A program made the translations under genes and the position numbers. Under the pieces are notes generated by a model. It did no database searches and had not been told where the DNA came from. It worked only from the letters and a program-made list of their open reading frames with translations. Positions 27,948-38,812 of a DNA stretch of 64,000 nt are shown here, in pieces; positions within the stretch are counted from its first letter, which is position 1, and each line of letters starts with the position of its first letter. Origin of the DNA: Nakamurella sp. (GTDB lineage Bacteria; Actinomycetota; Actinomycetes; Mycobacteriales; Nakamurellaceae); the NCBI GenBank assembly GCA_017882715.1, contig JADGOY010000001.1, positions 1 to 64,000 of the forward strand. Direction: 5' to 3'.

Positions 27948-28985
27948 TCACTCGCCGGGGAGCGACACCCCGATCTGCCGGCGGATCTCGTCGATTGTCG
28001 ACAAGATCGCGACGGTCTCTTCCGCCGGCAGCAGGGGGGATTCGAACACCCCGTCGGCGACCAGGGCGGCCACGTGTGCGGCTTCGTAACACAGCCCCTG
28101 GTGGCCGGACACGGTGTCTGGTTCGCGGACCAGTTGCCGATCGTCGGCGCCGGTCAGGGTCAGGACTCCGGGTGCGTAGAACGGGCCGGACAGTTCCACC
28201 CGGGCGGCCGTTCCCGAGATCGACGCCCTGGTAGGGGTTCTCGCCCACAAGGTGGTGTTCAGGCAGGACTGGGCCGCGCCCTTGCCGAGGGTGATCGACA
28301 CTTGGCCGTCCACCCCGGTGTCGGTCAGCCGGCCGGCGGCGACAACGCTATCGGGTTCGCCCAACACGAAGGACGCGAAGGACAGCGGATAGATTCCCAG
28401 GTCCAGCAGCGCGCCCCCGGCCAGTGCGGGGTTGAACAGCCGATCGGCGGGATCTGGGTCGAACGACTGGCCGTGGTCGGCGAGCACGGTGACCACCTCG
28501 CCGAGCATGCCGTCGTCCAGCAACTGCCGCAGGACGTCGGTCTGCGGCAGGAAGCGGGTCCACATTGCCTCCATCACCAACACCCCGCCTGCCCGCGCAG
28601 CCTGCACCACCTCGCCGGCCTCGACCGCGTTGCGGCAGAAGGCCTTTTCGACCAGGACGTGCTTGCCGGCGGCGATCGCCAGCAATGCCTGGGCACGATG
28701 CTCGCTGTGCGGAGAGGCCACATACACCACGTCGACATCCGGGTCGGCCACCAACTGCTCGTAGGAGTCGTAGGCCTTGTCCGCGCCGTGCGTGGCCGCG
28801 AACGCTGCCGCGCGGTCGGCCGATCGCGAACCGACGGCAACCAGCTGCTGGCGGGTGTTGCGGCGTAGCGCATCGACGAATCCGCCGGCGATCCGTCCCG
28901 GCGCCAGCACGCCCCACCGCAGCGGCGGCGCCTGCGCCGGCTCCGGAGTGCGGGCGATCGGCAGCGTCGTCGGGAAGGCAGGCAT
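27948..28985 (-). CDS. Gfo/Idh/MocA family oxidoreductase
   Basis: RWGVLAPGRIAGGFVDALRR, VDVVYVASPHSEHRAQALLAIAAGKHVLVEKAF, EAMWTRFLPQ, LLDLGIYPLSFA. Confidence 0.9.
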   Translation of the reverse strand: MPAFPTTLPIARTPEPAQAPPLRWGVLAPGRIAGGFVDALRRNTRQQLVAVGSRSADRAAAFAATHGADKAYDSYEQLVADPDVDVVYVASPHSEHRAQALLAIAAGKHVLVEKAFCRNAVEAGEVVQAARAGGVLVMEAMWTRFLPQTDVLRQLLDDGMLGEVVTVLADHGQSFDPDPADRLFNPALAGGALLDLGIYPLSFASFVLGEPDSVVAAGRLTDTGVDGQVSITLGKGAAQSCLNTTLWARTPTRASISGTAARVELSGPFYAPGVLTLTGADDRQLVREPDTVSGHQGLCYEAAHVAALVADGVFESPLLPAEETVAILSTIDEIRRQIGVSLPGE

Positions 28986-29602
28986 GTGGGGATGATCGCA
29001 CGGCCGGCCGGGTGGGCGCCGTCGAGGAGCGGACGCTGTTCTTCCCGGAAGAGGTGACTGGCCGTCGATGGAGCAGTTGTCACAACCGATGTCTGCTTCA
29101 GGTGCTTCTTCGAGTGAACCGGGACAGACCTTCGGAGAACCGAGCGGGTCGGACTTGTATCGCGACCAGTCGACGCGCAGCGGAAGGACCATGCCAGACC
29201 TGGGCGCAGACTGTGCCGGGACGCTGCATGGACAGCCACGGGCCGATCACCTCCGGATTCTCGCGGTGCGCAACTTCGGCTGCGACGAGTTCGGCGGCCA
29301 GAGCGTCCCGGGCGCTCTGGGTTCGCGCCCGGCGGATGATCACGGCAGCTCCTTGTGCTCATGTGAAGGCGGAGCGCCACGAGCCCGGTCAGAGCCGGGA
29401 GTTGATCGCGAAACGGCCGAGGCTCCGAATGCAACTTATCGTGCCACCGCGCGACGCGTTGACGATGGTCTGACGACAACAAACCGCGCGGCCGTGCAGA
29501 ACCGCGTTGGTCTTTCGACGGGTGTCGCATCGGCCTTCCGGGCGTCGCCGATCCGGGTCGTCGAGTACCAGACCGTGGCGGGTCGGCCCGGGGTGAGGCG
29601 CT

Positions 29603-30931
29603 GTGACGTTCGCCTCCGATGACCACCGCACGCTCGCGATGGCTCACGATGAACGGGTGAGCGACGGCCGCGCGAGTGACGCCACCGGGGCGGAGGGGGT
29701 CGGCGCCGCGCGGACGCGGCGCCGATTCACCGGCCGCATCGCGTTGCTCGGGCCGGCCTTCGTGGCGGCGGTTGCCTATGTCGATCCGGGCAACGTCGCC
29801 ACAAACCTGCAGGCGGGGGCCAGGTACGGGTACCTGCTGGTGTGGGTGCTGGTGGTGGCCACCGCGTCGGCCGGCGTGGTGCAGTACCTGTCGGCGAAGC
29901 TCGGGCTGTCGACCGGGTCGTCGCTGCCCGAACTGGTCGGAAGCCGGCTGGGCACGTCATCGCGGCTGGCGTACTGGTTGCAGGCCGAGGCGGTGGCGAT
30001 GGCCACCGACCTGGCGGAGGTGATCGGGGGCGCGGTTGCCCTGTATCTCTTGTTCGACCTGCCGCTGCTGCTGGGCGGGGTGATCGCCGGCGTGGTCTCC
30101 CTGGCGTTGCTGGCGATCCAGAACCGGCGGGGTCAGCGGCCGTTCGAGCGGGTCATCACCGGGCTCCTGCTGGTCATCGCGGTGGGCTTCCTGGCGGGAT
30201 TGTTCGTGGCTCCACCATCGCCGGCGGACGTCGCCGCCGGGCTGGTGCCCCGGTTCGACGGCCTGGATTCGGTGTTCCTGGCCACCGCGATGTTGGGTGC
30301 GACGGTGATGCCGCACGTCGTCTACCTGCATTCCGCGCTGACCCGTGACCGGTTCGGGTTGGTGCCTCCCGGCCCGGAGCGGCGCAGGCTGGTCGGGGCG
30401 ACCCGAACCGACGTATGCGTGGCCATGCTGCTGGCCGGCACCGTCAACGTCGCGATGTTGCTCGTCGCCGCGTCGGGGCTGCGGGGTCACGACGGGGTGG
30501 ACACCATCCAGGGCGCGCACGAGGCCGTCACCGCAGCCCTCGGTCCGGCTGTCGGTGTGCTGTTCGCGGTCGGACTGCTGGCCTCGGGGCTGGCGTCGAC
30601 CTCGGTCGGCTGCTACGCGGGCAGCGTCATCATGGAGGGCCTGCTCCGCCGCCGGGTGAATCTGCTGGCCCGGCGCGCCGTCACGCTGATCCCTGCGTTG
30701 ATCGTGCTGGCGATCGGCACCGACCCGACCGGTGTGCTGGTCCTCTCGCAGGTGGTGCTGTCGTTCGGGCTCCCGTTCGTCCTGGTCCCGCTACTGGTGC
30801 TGACCTCGAATCGGGCGCTGATGGGGTCCGAGGTCAACGGCGCGGTGACCAGCACGATCGGATGGCTGATCACCGGCGCCATCACCGCGCTCAATGCGGT
30901 GCTCGTGGTCGGGCTCGTCACCGACCTCTGA
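29603..30931 (+). CDS. mntH: Nramp family divalent metal cation transporter
   Basis: LLGPAFVAAVAYVDPGNVATNLQAGARYGY (DPGN) and GATVMPHVVYLHSAL (MPH) signatures; exact start uncertain. Confidence 0.93.
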   Translation: MTFASDDHRTLAMAHDERVSDGRASDATGAEGVGAARTRRRFTGRIALLGPAFVAAVAYVDPGNVATNLQAGARYGYLLVWVLVVATASAGVVQYLSAKLGLSTGSSLPELVGSRLGTSSRLAYWLQAEAVAMATDLAEVIGGAVALYLLFDLPLLLGGVIAGVVSLALLAIQNRRGQRPFERVITGLLLVIAVGFLAGLFVAPPSPADVAAGLVPRFDGLDSVFLATAMLGATVMPHVVYLHSALTRDRFGLVPPGPERRRLVGATRTDVCVAMLLAGTVNVAMLLVAASGLRGHDGVDTIQGAHEAVTAALGPAVGVLFAVGLLASGLASTSVGCYAGSVIMEGLLRRRVNLLARRAVTLIPALIVLAIGTDPTGVLVLSQVVLSFGLPFVLVPLLVLTSNRALMGSEVNGAVTSTIGWLITGAITALNAVLVVGLVTDL

Positions 30932-31002
30932 TACTGCCCCGCAGGGGCCGGACGCCTAAGGTCGATATCAGCCGCCCGTTCCGGCGGTCATGGGGAGTTG
31001 TC

Positions 31003-31266
31003 ATGCGTGTCGCCGTGTTCTTGGTCGCAGGATTCGTCCTGCTGTTCCTGCTCCTGCTGGCCACGCAGAAGGCCGGGCGGCGATCGGCCGCGCGGGTCTC
31101 GCTGGTCTTCATCGTGATCTGGCTGCTGGTCGCCGCCGCCAACATGTGGTACGGAGTGACCCAGGCCGGTGACAGCGTGCTCGGCGCCTTGCCGGTCGCG
31201 TTGTTGATCTTCTTGCCACCTGCTCTGCCGGCCGCGGTGGTCTGGACCAAGAACCGCCGTGCGTGA
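31003..31266 (+). CDS. Small two-TM protein of unknown function
   Basis: 87 aa, MRVAVFLVAGFVLLFLLLLATQKAGRRSAARVSLVFIVIWLLVAAANMWYG... Confidence 0.5.
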   Translation: MRVAVFLVAGFVLLFLLLLATQKAGRRSAARVSLVFIVIWLLVAAANMWYGVTQAGDSVLGALPVALLIFLPPALPAAVVWTKNRRA

Positions 31267-31359
31267 CGACTGGTGATGCCTGGACACAGCTGCAGTAGTC
31301 CGGCCGGTCGGCGATTCGCCCGGCCGCCGCGTCGCCGCTCACCGAGCGCTACACTCATT

Positions 31360-31480
31360 GCCAAGGTCATGAGTTCCAGCACCAGCCCCGGCTCGCTGGA
31401 CGGCAACCCTCCACACGCGGTGGGGTGCCCCGGGTGATGACCAGGCGGATCACCGAACCCGGCGATCCGCAAGCGCGGGT
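31360..31480 (+). ncRNA. SAM riboswitch, SAM-IV-like (SAM-I/IV clan)
   Basis: GGTCATGAGTTCCAGCACCAGCCCCGGCTCGCTGGACGGCAACCCTCCACACGCGGTGGGGTGCCCCGGGTGATGACCAGG core upstream of metY; downstream limit approximate. Confidence 0.87.
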
Positions 31481-31521
31481 CCGCGTCCGGCGGGCCTGTC
31501 AGGACGGACAGGAGTGCCGCA

Positions 31522-31551
31522 GTGCGCACGATGATGTGTTGTTGTAGCTGA
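31522..31551 (+). CDS. Candidate poly-cysteine leader peptide MRTMMCCCS upstream of metY
   Basis: GTG CGC ACG ATG ATG TGT TGT TGT AGC TGA with AGGAG 7 nt upstream of GTG; between riboswitch and metY. Confidence 0.65.
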   Translation: MRTMMCCCS

Positions 31552-31762
31552 CAGCAGACGACCCAGCCGCACGTGCGGGTTCGTTCGCTCGGACCCGGAG
31601 GCCGTCAGGCCCACCGAGCCGGCGACGTGCCCGCTCAGGCGGTTTCCGCCCCAGGACAACGTCTGACTGCTGCCCCGCCCACCCGGTCAACCGGTCCGCG
31701 GTGGCCGGCCCATCCCGCCATACCGGCGGCAACCGCCGTCGGCCCTACTCCCAGGAGCCCGA

Positions 31763-33079
31763 ATGAGCTCGAACTGGTCTTTCGAGACCCGCCAGATTCA
31801 CGCCGGCCAGGTGCCCGACCCGGCCACCAAGGCCCGCGCGTTGCCGATTTACCAGACCACCTCGTACGCCTTCGATTCCTCCGAGCACGGGCGCAAGCTG
31901 TTCGCCCTGGAAGAACTGGGCAACATCTACACCCGCATCATGAATCCCACCCAGGCCGTGGTCGAGGACCGCATCAATTCCCTGGAAGGTGGAGTCGGCG
32001 CGCTGCTCGTCGCTTCCGGGCAGTCGGCGGAAACCCTGACCATTCTCACCTTGGCACAGGCCGGCGACCACATCGTGTCCTCGCCTCGGCTGTACGGCGG
32101 CACCTACAACCTGTTCCACTACACGCTGCCCAAGCTCGGCATCACCGTCGGGTTCGTCGAGAACCCCGACGACCCCGATTCCTGGCGCGCGGCGATCCAG
32201 CCGAACACCAAGGCGCTGTACGCCGAATCGATCTCCAACCCGCTGCTGGACGTGCTGGACTTCGACGCGGTGGCGGCCGTCGCCCACCAGGCCGGTGTCC
32301 CGCTGATCGTCGACAACACCGTGCCCACCCCGTATCTCATCCGGCCGTTCGAGCACGGCGTCGACATCGTGGTGCACTCGGCCACCAAGTACCTGGGCGG
32401 CCACGGCACCGCCATCGGCGGTGCCATCGTCGACTCCGGCAACTTCGACTGGGTCGCCAACGCCGAGCGGTTCCCGGGTTTCAACACACCCGATCCCAGC
32501 TACAACAACCTCACCTGGGGGGTGGACCTGGGCCCGGAGGGGCTGTTCAAGGCGAACGTGGCCTTCATCTTCAAGGCCCGCCTGCAGGGCCTGCGGGACA
32601 TCGGCCCGGCCATCTCCCCGTTCAACGCCTTCCTCATCTCGCAGGGCATCGAGACATTGTCACTGCGGCTGGAGCGGCACAACTCCAATGCCGCCAGGGT
32701 CGCGCAGTGGCTCAGCGAGCGCGACGAAGTGGAATCGGTATCCTATCCGGGCCTCGAGTCCAGCCCCTGGCACGACCGTCAGCTCAGGTACTCACCCAAG
32801 GGCGGCGGCCCGATCGTCTCGTTCGAGATCAAGGGTGGCGTGCCGGCCGGGCAGGCGTTCACCGACGCGCTGGAGTTGTTCACGAACCTGGCCAACGTCG
32901 GTGACGTGCGGTCGCTGGTCATCCACCCGGCGTCGACCACGCACGCCCAGCTGGCGGCGGCGGAGCAGCTGACCACCGGTGTCACCCCGGGGCTGATCAG
33001 GTTGGCCGTGGGCATCGAGCACATCGACGACATCCTCGCCGATCTCGAGGCCGGCTTCCGGGCTGCAAAGTCGGACTGA
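31763..33079 (+). CDS. metY: O-acetylhomoserine sulfhydrylase (aminocarboxypropyltransferase)
   Basis: WSFETRQIHAGQVPDPATKARALPIYQTTSYAF; VVHSATKYLGGHGTAIGG PLP motif; LVIHPASTTHAQL. Confidence 0.93.
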   Translation: MSSNWSFETRQIHAGQVPDPATKARALPIYQTTSYAFDSSEHGRKLFALEELGNIYTRIMNPTQAVVEDRINSLEGGVGALLVASGQSAETLTILTLAQAGDHIVSSPRLYGGTYNLFHYTLPKLGITVGFVENPDDPDSWRAAIQPNTKALYAESISNPLLDVLDFDAVAAVAHQAGVPLIVDNTVPTPYLIRPFEHGVDIVVHSATKYLGGHGTAIGGAIVDSGNFDWVANAERFPGFNTPDPSYNNLTWGVDLGPEGLFKANVAFIFKARLQGLRDIGPAISPFNAFLISQGIETLSLRLERHNSNAARVAQWLSERDEVESVSYPGLESSPWHDRQLRYSPKGGGPIVSFEIKGGVPAGQAFTDALELFTNLANVGDVRSLVIHPASTTHAQLAAAEQLTTGVTPGLIRLAVGIEHIDDILADLEAGFRAAKSD

Positions 33080-33107
33080 GAACGAGAAGAACTTCGGCTG
33101 TGACCCC

Positions 33108-34268
33108 GTGACAACGGTGACCGATCGAACCGGAGCCGGCTTGATCGCCGGCTCCGGCTTCGCCCTGCCGCTACAACAGGACGGGTCGACTGACCTCCAC
33201 ATCGACGCGCGGGTGTACGCCGACATCGGCCCACTGGACACCGAATCCGGTGCCCGGCTGGATGCCGTGACCATGGCGTACGAAACCTGGGGAACGCTGA
33301 ACCCGTTGCGCGACAACGCGGTTCTCGTGCTGCATGCACTCACCGGTGACGCGCATGTGGTCGGGCCGCCCGGCCCGGATCAACCGACACCCGGGTGGTG
33401 GGACGGCCTGATCGGACCTTCCGCACCGCTGGACACGGACCGTTTCTTCGTGATCGCCGCGAACGTGCTGGGCGGGTGTCGTGGCACCACCGGCCCGTCA
33501 TCGACGGCGCCCGACGGCCTGCCGTACGGCTCGCGGTTCCCGCGGATCACCGTCCGGGACCAGGTGGCCGCGGAGGTGGCGTTGGCCGACAGGTTGGCGA
33601 TCGATCGATTCGCCGCGGTCCTCGGCGGATCGATGGGCGGTATGCGGGTCCTGGAATGGGCGGTCGGACATCCGGACCGGGTGGGCCGGGCCATCGCCCT
33701 GGCCACCTGCGCATATTTCACCGGCGATCAGATCGCCTGGAGCGTGCCGCAAATCGCGGCGATCAGGAGTGATCCGCACTTCTCCGGCGGCGACTACTAC
33801 GACGGTCCGGCGCCGCTGGCGGGGATGGCGATCGCCCGGCAGATAGCCCACACCACCTACCGGTCGGCGCTGGAGCTGGACACCCGGTTCGGTCGGGCGG
33901 CGCAGGGCGACGACGACCCGCTGGACGGTGGCCGGTTTGCGGTGCAGTCCTACCTGGAGCACCACGGTGACAAACTCAGCAGGCGTTTCGATCCGAACTC
34001 CTACGTGGTGCTGACCGAGGGCATGAACTCGCACGACATCGGCCGTGGGCGGGGCGGCGTGCACGCGGCGCTGCGCCGCATTTCGGCGGAACTCACGGTG
34101 GCCGTGGTCGATTCCGATCGATTGTTCCAGCCCGCCCAGGGGGAGCTGATCGCGACCGCGCCGACGGCCCGGGAGCTGGTGACGATGCATTCGGACTATG
34201 GCCATGACGGCTTCCTGATCGAGGCCGACGCCATCGCGGCCGTGGTCCGGGACGCGGTCGCCGGCTGA
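33108..34268 (+). CDS. metX: Homoserine O-acetyltransferase
   Basis: VTMAYETWGTLNPLRDNAVLVLHALTGDAHV, ANVLGGCRGTTGPSS, GGSMGGMRVLEWA, DYGHDGFLIE. Confidence 0.93.
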   Translation: MTTVTDRTGAGLIAGSGFALPLQQDGSTDLHIDARVYADIGPLDTESGARLDAVTMAYETWGTLNPLRDNAVLVLHALTGDAHVVGPPGPDQPTPGWWDGLIGPSAPLDTDRFFVIAANVLGGCRGTTGPSSTAPDGLPYGSRFPRITVRDQVAAEVALADRLAIDRFAAVLGGSMGGMRVLEWAVGHPDRVGRAIALATCAYFTGDQIAWSVPQIAAIRSDPHFSGGDYYDGPAPLAGMAIARQIAHTTYRSALELDTRFGRAAQGDDDPLDGGRFAVQSYLEHHGDKLSRRFDPNSYVVLTEGMNSHDIGRGRGGVHAALRRISAELTVAVVDSDRLFQPAQGELIATAPTARELVTMHSDYGHDGFLIEADAIAAVVRDAVAG

Positions 34269-34291
34269 CGTGCGCTGTCCGGCAAGGAATG

Positions 34292-34696
34292 TCAGTCCGG
34301 CGGTCGGATCACCGGTAGGTCGGTGCGGGCGAAGTCGTTGCCCACGCACAGGATCGGAAGGCCGGTCTGTTCGGCGAGGGCATAGGTGCAGCAGTCGCCG
34401 AAATTGAGCGAGGCGGGGTGCCGACCCTTGCCGAAGCGACGCCAGGCATGCAGGCCCCGGTCGGCGAGATCCGCGGTGAAATCGACGACGGTGATCCGGC
34501 CGTCGCGAACGGCACGGGCCGCCATTCCCTGCGAACCCGGTATTCGGGCCTCCAAGACCATGCCGAATTCGAGTGCTGTCGGCGCGGCCATCAGTGGTTC
34601 TCCGACTCGGGAAAGCTGTTCCAGAAGCCAGGCCCGTGCGGGTTCGCGCAGCATGATCGACATGACTGCCGACGTGTCGATGACGATCTCGGTCAA
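34292..34696 (-). CDS. vapC: PIN-domain ribonuclease toxin VapC
   Basis: MTEIVIDTSAVMSIM..., LNFGDCCTYALAEQTGLPILCVGNDFARTDL PIN acidic residues. Confidence 0.88.
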   Translation of the reverse strand: MTEIVIDTSAVMSIMLREPARAWLLEQLSRVGEPLMAAPTALEFGMVLEARIPGSQGMAARAVRDGRITVVDFTADLADRGLHAWRRFGKGRHPASLNFGDCCTYALAEQTGLPILCVGNDFARTDLPVIRPPD

Positions 34697-34944
34697 GAGG
34701 GCAAACCGTTCTCGTCGTAGCCGATGATCTCCTCAGGCGTTCGATCGTCAACGACCGGCATCGACGAGTATTCAAGGCTGAGCCGATTGAGCCGCTCGGC
34801 AATGTCGATGCGGTTGCGTGAGCGAATCCGATCAAGCCGTTCTCGCAGCGCGTTCGTCACCGCCTCGGTCAGGGTTTCTCCGGTCTCGGCCGCCAGTTCC
34901 CGGGCGAGCCGATCGGCTTCGTCGGTCTTGATGCTCAACGCCAT
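34693..34944 (-). CDS. vapB: VapB-type antitoxin
   Basis: MALSIKTDEADRLARELAAETGETLTEAVTNALRERLDRI; 4-nt overlap with vapC. Confidence 0.85.
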   Translation of the reverse strand: MALSIKTDEADRLARELAAETGETLTEAVTNALRERLDRIRSRNRIDIAERLNRLSLEYSSMPVVDDRTPEEIIGYDENGLPS

Positions 34945-34952
34945 GGTAGACA

Positions 34953-34980
34953 GTCTAGACGACAAGGTGGCTTTCTAGAC
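34953..34980. promoter_or_regulatory. Candidate vapBC operator
   Basis: GTCTAGAC (34953-34960) and TCTAGAC (34974-34980) repeats directly upstream of the likely vapB ATG. Confidence 0.4.
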
Positions 34981-35087
34981 CGGCACCCATCGACCCTATT
35001 TCGGTCGTCGACCGTCGTTCCGGCATCCCGCGCACGCCCACCGGTCCGTAGGCTGACCTGACCTGAACAGCGTCATGAGGAGACGTC

Positions 35088-36089
35088 ATGCCATTGCGGT
35101 TGGGCTACAAGGCATCTGCCGAGCAATTCGGACCAGTGGAACTGGCCGGCTTCGCCGCCCGTGCGGAGCAGGCAGGGTTCGACTCGGTGTTCATCTCCGA
35201 TCACCTGCAGCCCTGGCGGCACGACGGTGGCCATGCCCCGGCGGCCTTGCCCTGGCTCGGCGCCGTCGGTGCGCGGACGGAGCGTGTACTCCTGGGCACC
35301 TCGGTCCTCACCCCGACGTTCCGCTACCACCCCGCGGTCGTCGCCCAGGCGTTCGCCACCCTCGGAGTGCTGTTCCCGGGACGGGTCATCCTCGGGGTCG
35401 GATCGGGCGAGTCGCTCAACGAGGTACCGCTGGGTCTGCACTGGCCCGACGGCAAGGAGCGCTTCGCCCGGCTCAAGGAGGCCGTGACGCTGATCCGCGA
35501 ACTGTGGACCGGCGAACGGGTGTCGTTCGAGGGCACCTACTACCGCACGGACAAGGCCACCATCTACGACCGGCCCGACGTCCCCGTACCGATCTACATC
35601 GGGGCCTCCGGTCCGGCGGCGACCCGGCTCGCGGGCCGGGTCGCGGACGGCTTCATCACCACGTCGGGCAAGGCGCCGTCGTTGTACTCCGAGACGCTGC
35701 TGCCCGCATTGGCCGAAGGCGCCGGGAAGGTCGGCCGGACGCTGGACGATCTCGATCTGCTGATCGAGATGAAGGTCTCGTTCGATCCCGATCGCGAGCG
35801 GGCGTGGGCGGACACCAAACATTGGGCGGCGCTGGCCCTCACCACGGAACAGAAGAGCAGCGTCGAGGATCCGATCGAGATGCAGCGACTGGCCGACGAA
35901 CTGCCGGTCGCGCAGGCCGCGTCCAGGTGGATCGTCTCCTCCGACCCCGATGAGCACGTGGAGAAGATCCGCAGCTACCTCGATCTTGGCTTCCGGCACC
36001 TGGTGTTCCACGCACCGGGCCCCGATCAGGATCGGTTCCTGACGTTGTACGGGGAGCAGGTGTTGCCCCGGTTGCGCGCGCTCGGCTGA
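35088..36089 (+). CDS. fgd: F420-dependent glucose-6-phosphate dehydrogenase
   Basis: [65 protein letters not shown]. Confidence 0.93.
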   Translation: MPLRLGYKASAEQFGPVELAGFAARAEQAGFDSVFISDHLQPWRHDGGHAPAALPWLGAVGARTERVLLGTSVLTPTFRYHPAVVAQAFATLGVLFPGRVILGVGSGESLNEVPLGLHWPDGKERFARLKEAVTLIRELWTGERVSFEGTYYRTDKATIYDRPDVPVPIYIGASGPAATRLAGRVADGFITTSGKAPSLYSETLLPALAEGAGKVGRTLDDLDLLIEMKVSFDPDRERAWADTKHWAALALTTEQKSSVEDPIEMQRLADELPVAQAASRWIVSSDPDEHVEKIRSYLDLGFRHLVFHAPGPDQDRFLTLYGEQVLPRLRALG

Positions 36090-36187
36090 GCTCTGCTGCC
36101 GCGCGTGCAGTCGCTCTCCGCGACCCGGGACGCGCCGAGCGACACGGCAAGGCGCGTCGACAGGACCGGCCGAGCGCTGGCCTCTAG

Positions 36188-37564
<1,377 letters not shown>

Positions 37565-37572
37565 GCCCGAGG

Positions 37573-38181
37573 ATGACGTCCACCCCGCAGCGCCGCCCCG
37601 GACACACGTCGCGCGCTTCGCGCGCCTCCCGGGCGGTGGGTGCCGCAGGGCGGGCCGACGCCGACCGGACGCGGCGATCCCGCTCCGGATCGTCACGACC
37701 GGCTGGTTCCCGGCCCGCTACGGCGCCGGCCGCCTCCGCAACCGGCGCCGCGCGCCGGTCGGGGCGCGGATCGACCGGTGTCGTACCCACCGTGGGTCGT
37801 GCCCTGTTGCCGCAATCCCGGCTGGCCAGGCAGGTGGCGATACTCGGTCTGGTGCTGTGTGCCGTGGCGCTGTCCGTGGCGTTCCCGCTGCGCAACTACC
37901 TCGAGCAGCGGGCGGAGTTGGCCGATGCGGTGGTCGCCCAGCAATCGCTGGAACACCAGCGTGACGAGTTGCAGGCGCGGAAGAGCGCGTTGCAGGATTC
38001 CGGCTACGTGGCCGCCGAGGCCCGCCGTCGACTGCAGTACGTGACGCCCGGGGAGACGGTCTTCGTCGTACACGCTCCCGCGCTCGGAGAAGCGGCGCAG
38101 CCCGGGTCTGCGGCGCCCGCGCGCGACCAACCGTGGTACGGCAGCCTGTGGGACACCCTGTCCGAGTCCGGCACGCCGTAA
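37573..38181 (+). CDS. Septum formation initiator (FtsB/DivIC-like)
   Basis: Basic disordered N-terminus, single TM, coiled coil, LQYVTPGETVFVV; position after eno. Confidence 0.85.
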   Translation: MTSTPQRRPGHTSRASRASRAVGAAGRADADRTRRSRSGSSRPAGSRPATAPAASATGAARRSGRGSTGVVPTVGRALLPQSRLARQVAILGLVLCAVALSVAFPLRNYLEQRAELADAVVAQQSLEHQRDELQARKSALQDSGYVAAEARRRLQYVTPGETVFVVHAPALGEAAQPGSAAPARDQPWYGSLWDTLSESGTP

Positions 38182-38183
38182 GG

Positions 38184-38681
38184 GTGCGCTGGCAGCTCGT
38201 CACCGACATCGACCGGGAGACGTTGGCCCGTGAACTCGGCCGCCCGCCCCGTGGCCTGCTGGCGGTGGCCTATCGATGCGACCACGATGTCCCGGCTGTG
38301 GTTCAAACCTCCCCGCGGTTACCGGACGGAACGATTTTCCCGACGACGTTCTACCTCTGCTGCCGCGCGCTGACCACCGCGGTCAGCCGGATGGAATCGT
38401 CCGGCCTGATGCGGGAGATGACCGCACGGTTGAGCACCGATATCGAACTGGCCGCCGCCTACCGGCGGGCGCATCTGTCGTATCTCCGGCAGCGCAATCA
38501 GCTCTGTGACTTAGGGAACCACACCACGGCCGGCGGAATGCCCGACCGGGTGAAGTGCCTGCACGTGTTGGTCGCGCATTCGCTGGCTGTCGGCCGGGGT
38601 GTCAATCCGCTGGGTGACGAGGCGGTGGACGCCCTGGACGAGTATTTCCACGGCCAGCCGCCGTGCGCCCGACTGGATTGA
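38184..38681 (+). CDS. DUF501 family protein
   Basis: CRALTTAVSRMESSGLMREM...NHTTAGGMPDRVKCLHVLVAHSLAVGRGVNPLGDEAV. Confidence 0.9.
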   Translation: MRWQLVTDIDRETLARELGRPPRGLLAVAYRCDHDVPAVVQTSPRLPDGTIFPTTFYLCCRALTTAVSRMESSGLMREMTARLSTDIELAAAYRRAHLSYLRQRNQLCDLGNHTTAGGMPDRVKCLHVLVAHSLAVGRGVNPLGDEAVDALDEYFHGQPPCARLD

Positions 38682-38812
38682 TCGCTGGTGCGAGATGTCC
38701 AGCGCTGTAAGAGGTACCGCGATGCGGTAAGCGGCCGACTGCGGTCGGCGGTGAGGTTTCGGCGCAGTGGCTCGGCACATTCTGCGTCAGAGCCCGGTGA
38801 CCAGGGGGAGAG

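Noticed and set aside
29068-29622. ORFs between the oxidoreductase and mntH (29068-29622 +, 29098-29343 -)
   Set aside because: No recognisable motifs or convincing RBS; composition does not favour either. Could be decayed sequence but not supportable.
38184-38681. bldA-like regulation of DUF501 by its TTA codon
   Set aside because: As a specific regulatory claim this is unsupported: TTA also occurs in mazG, the SurA-like gene and a glycosyltransferase. Kept only as a low-interest observation.
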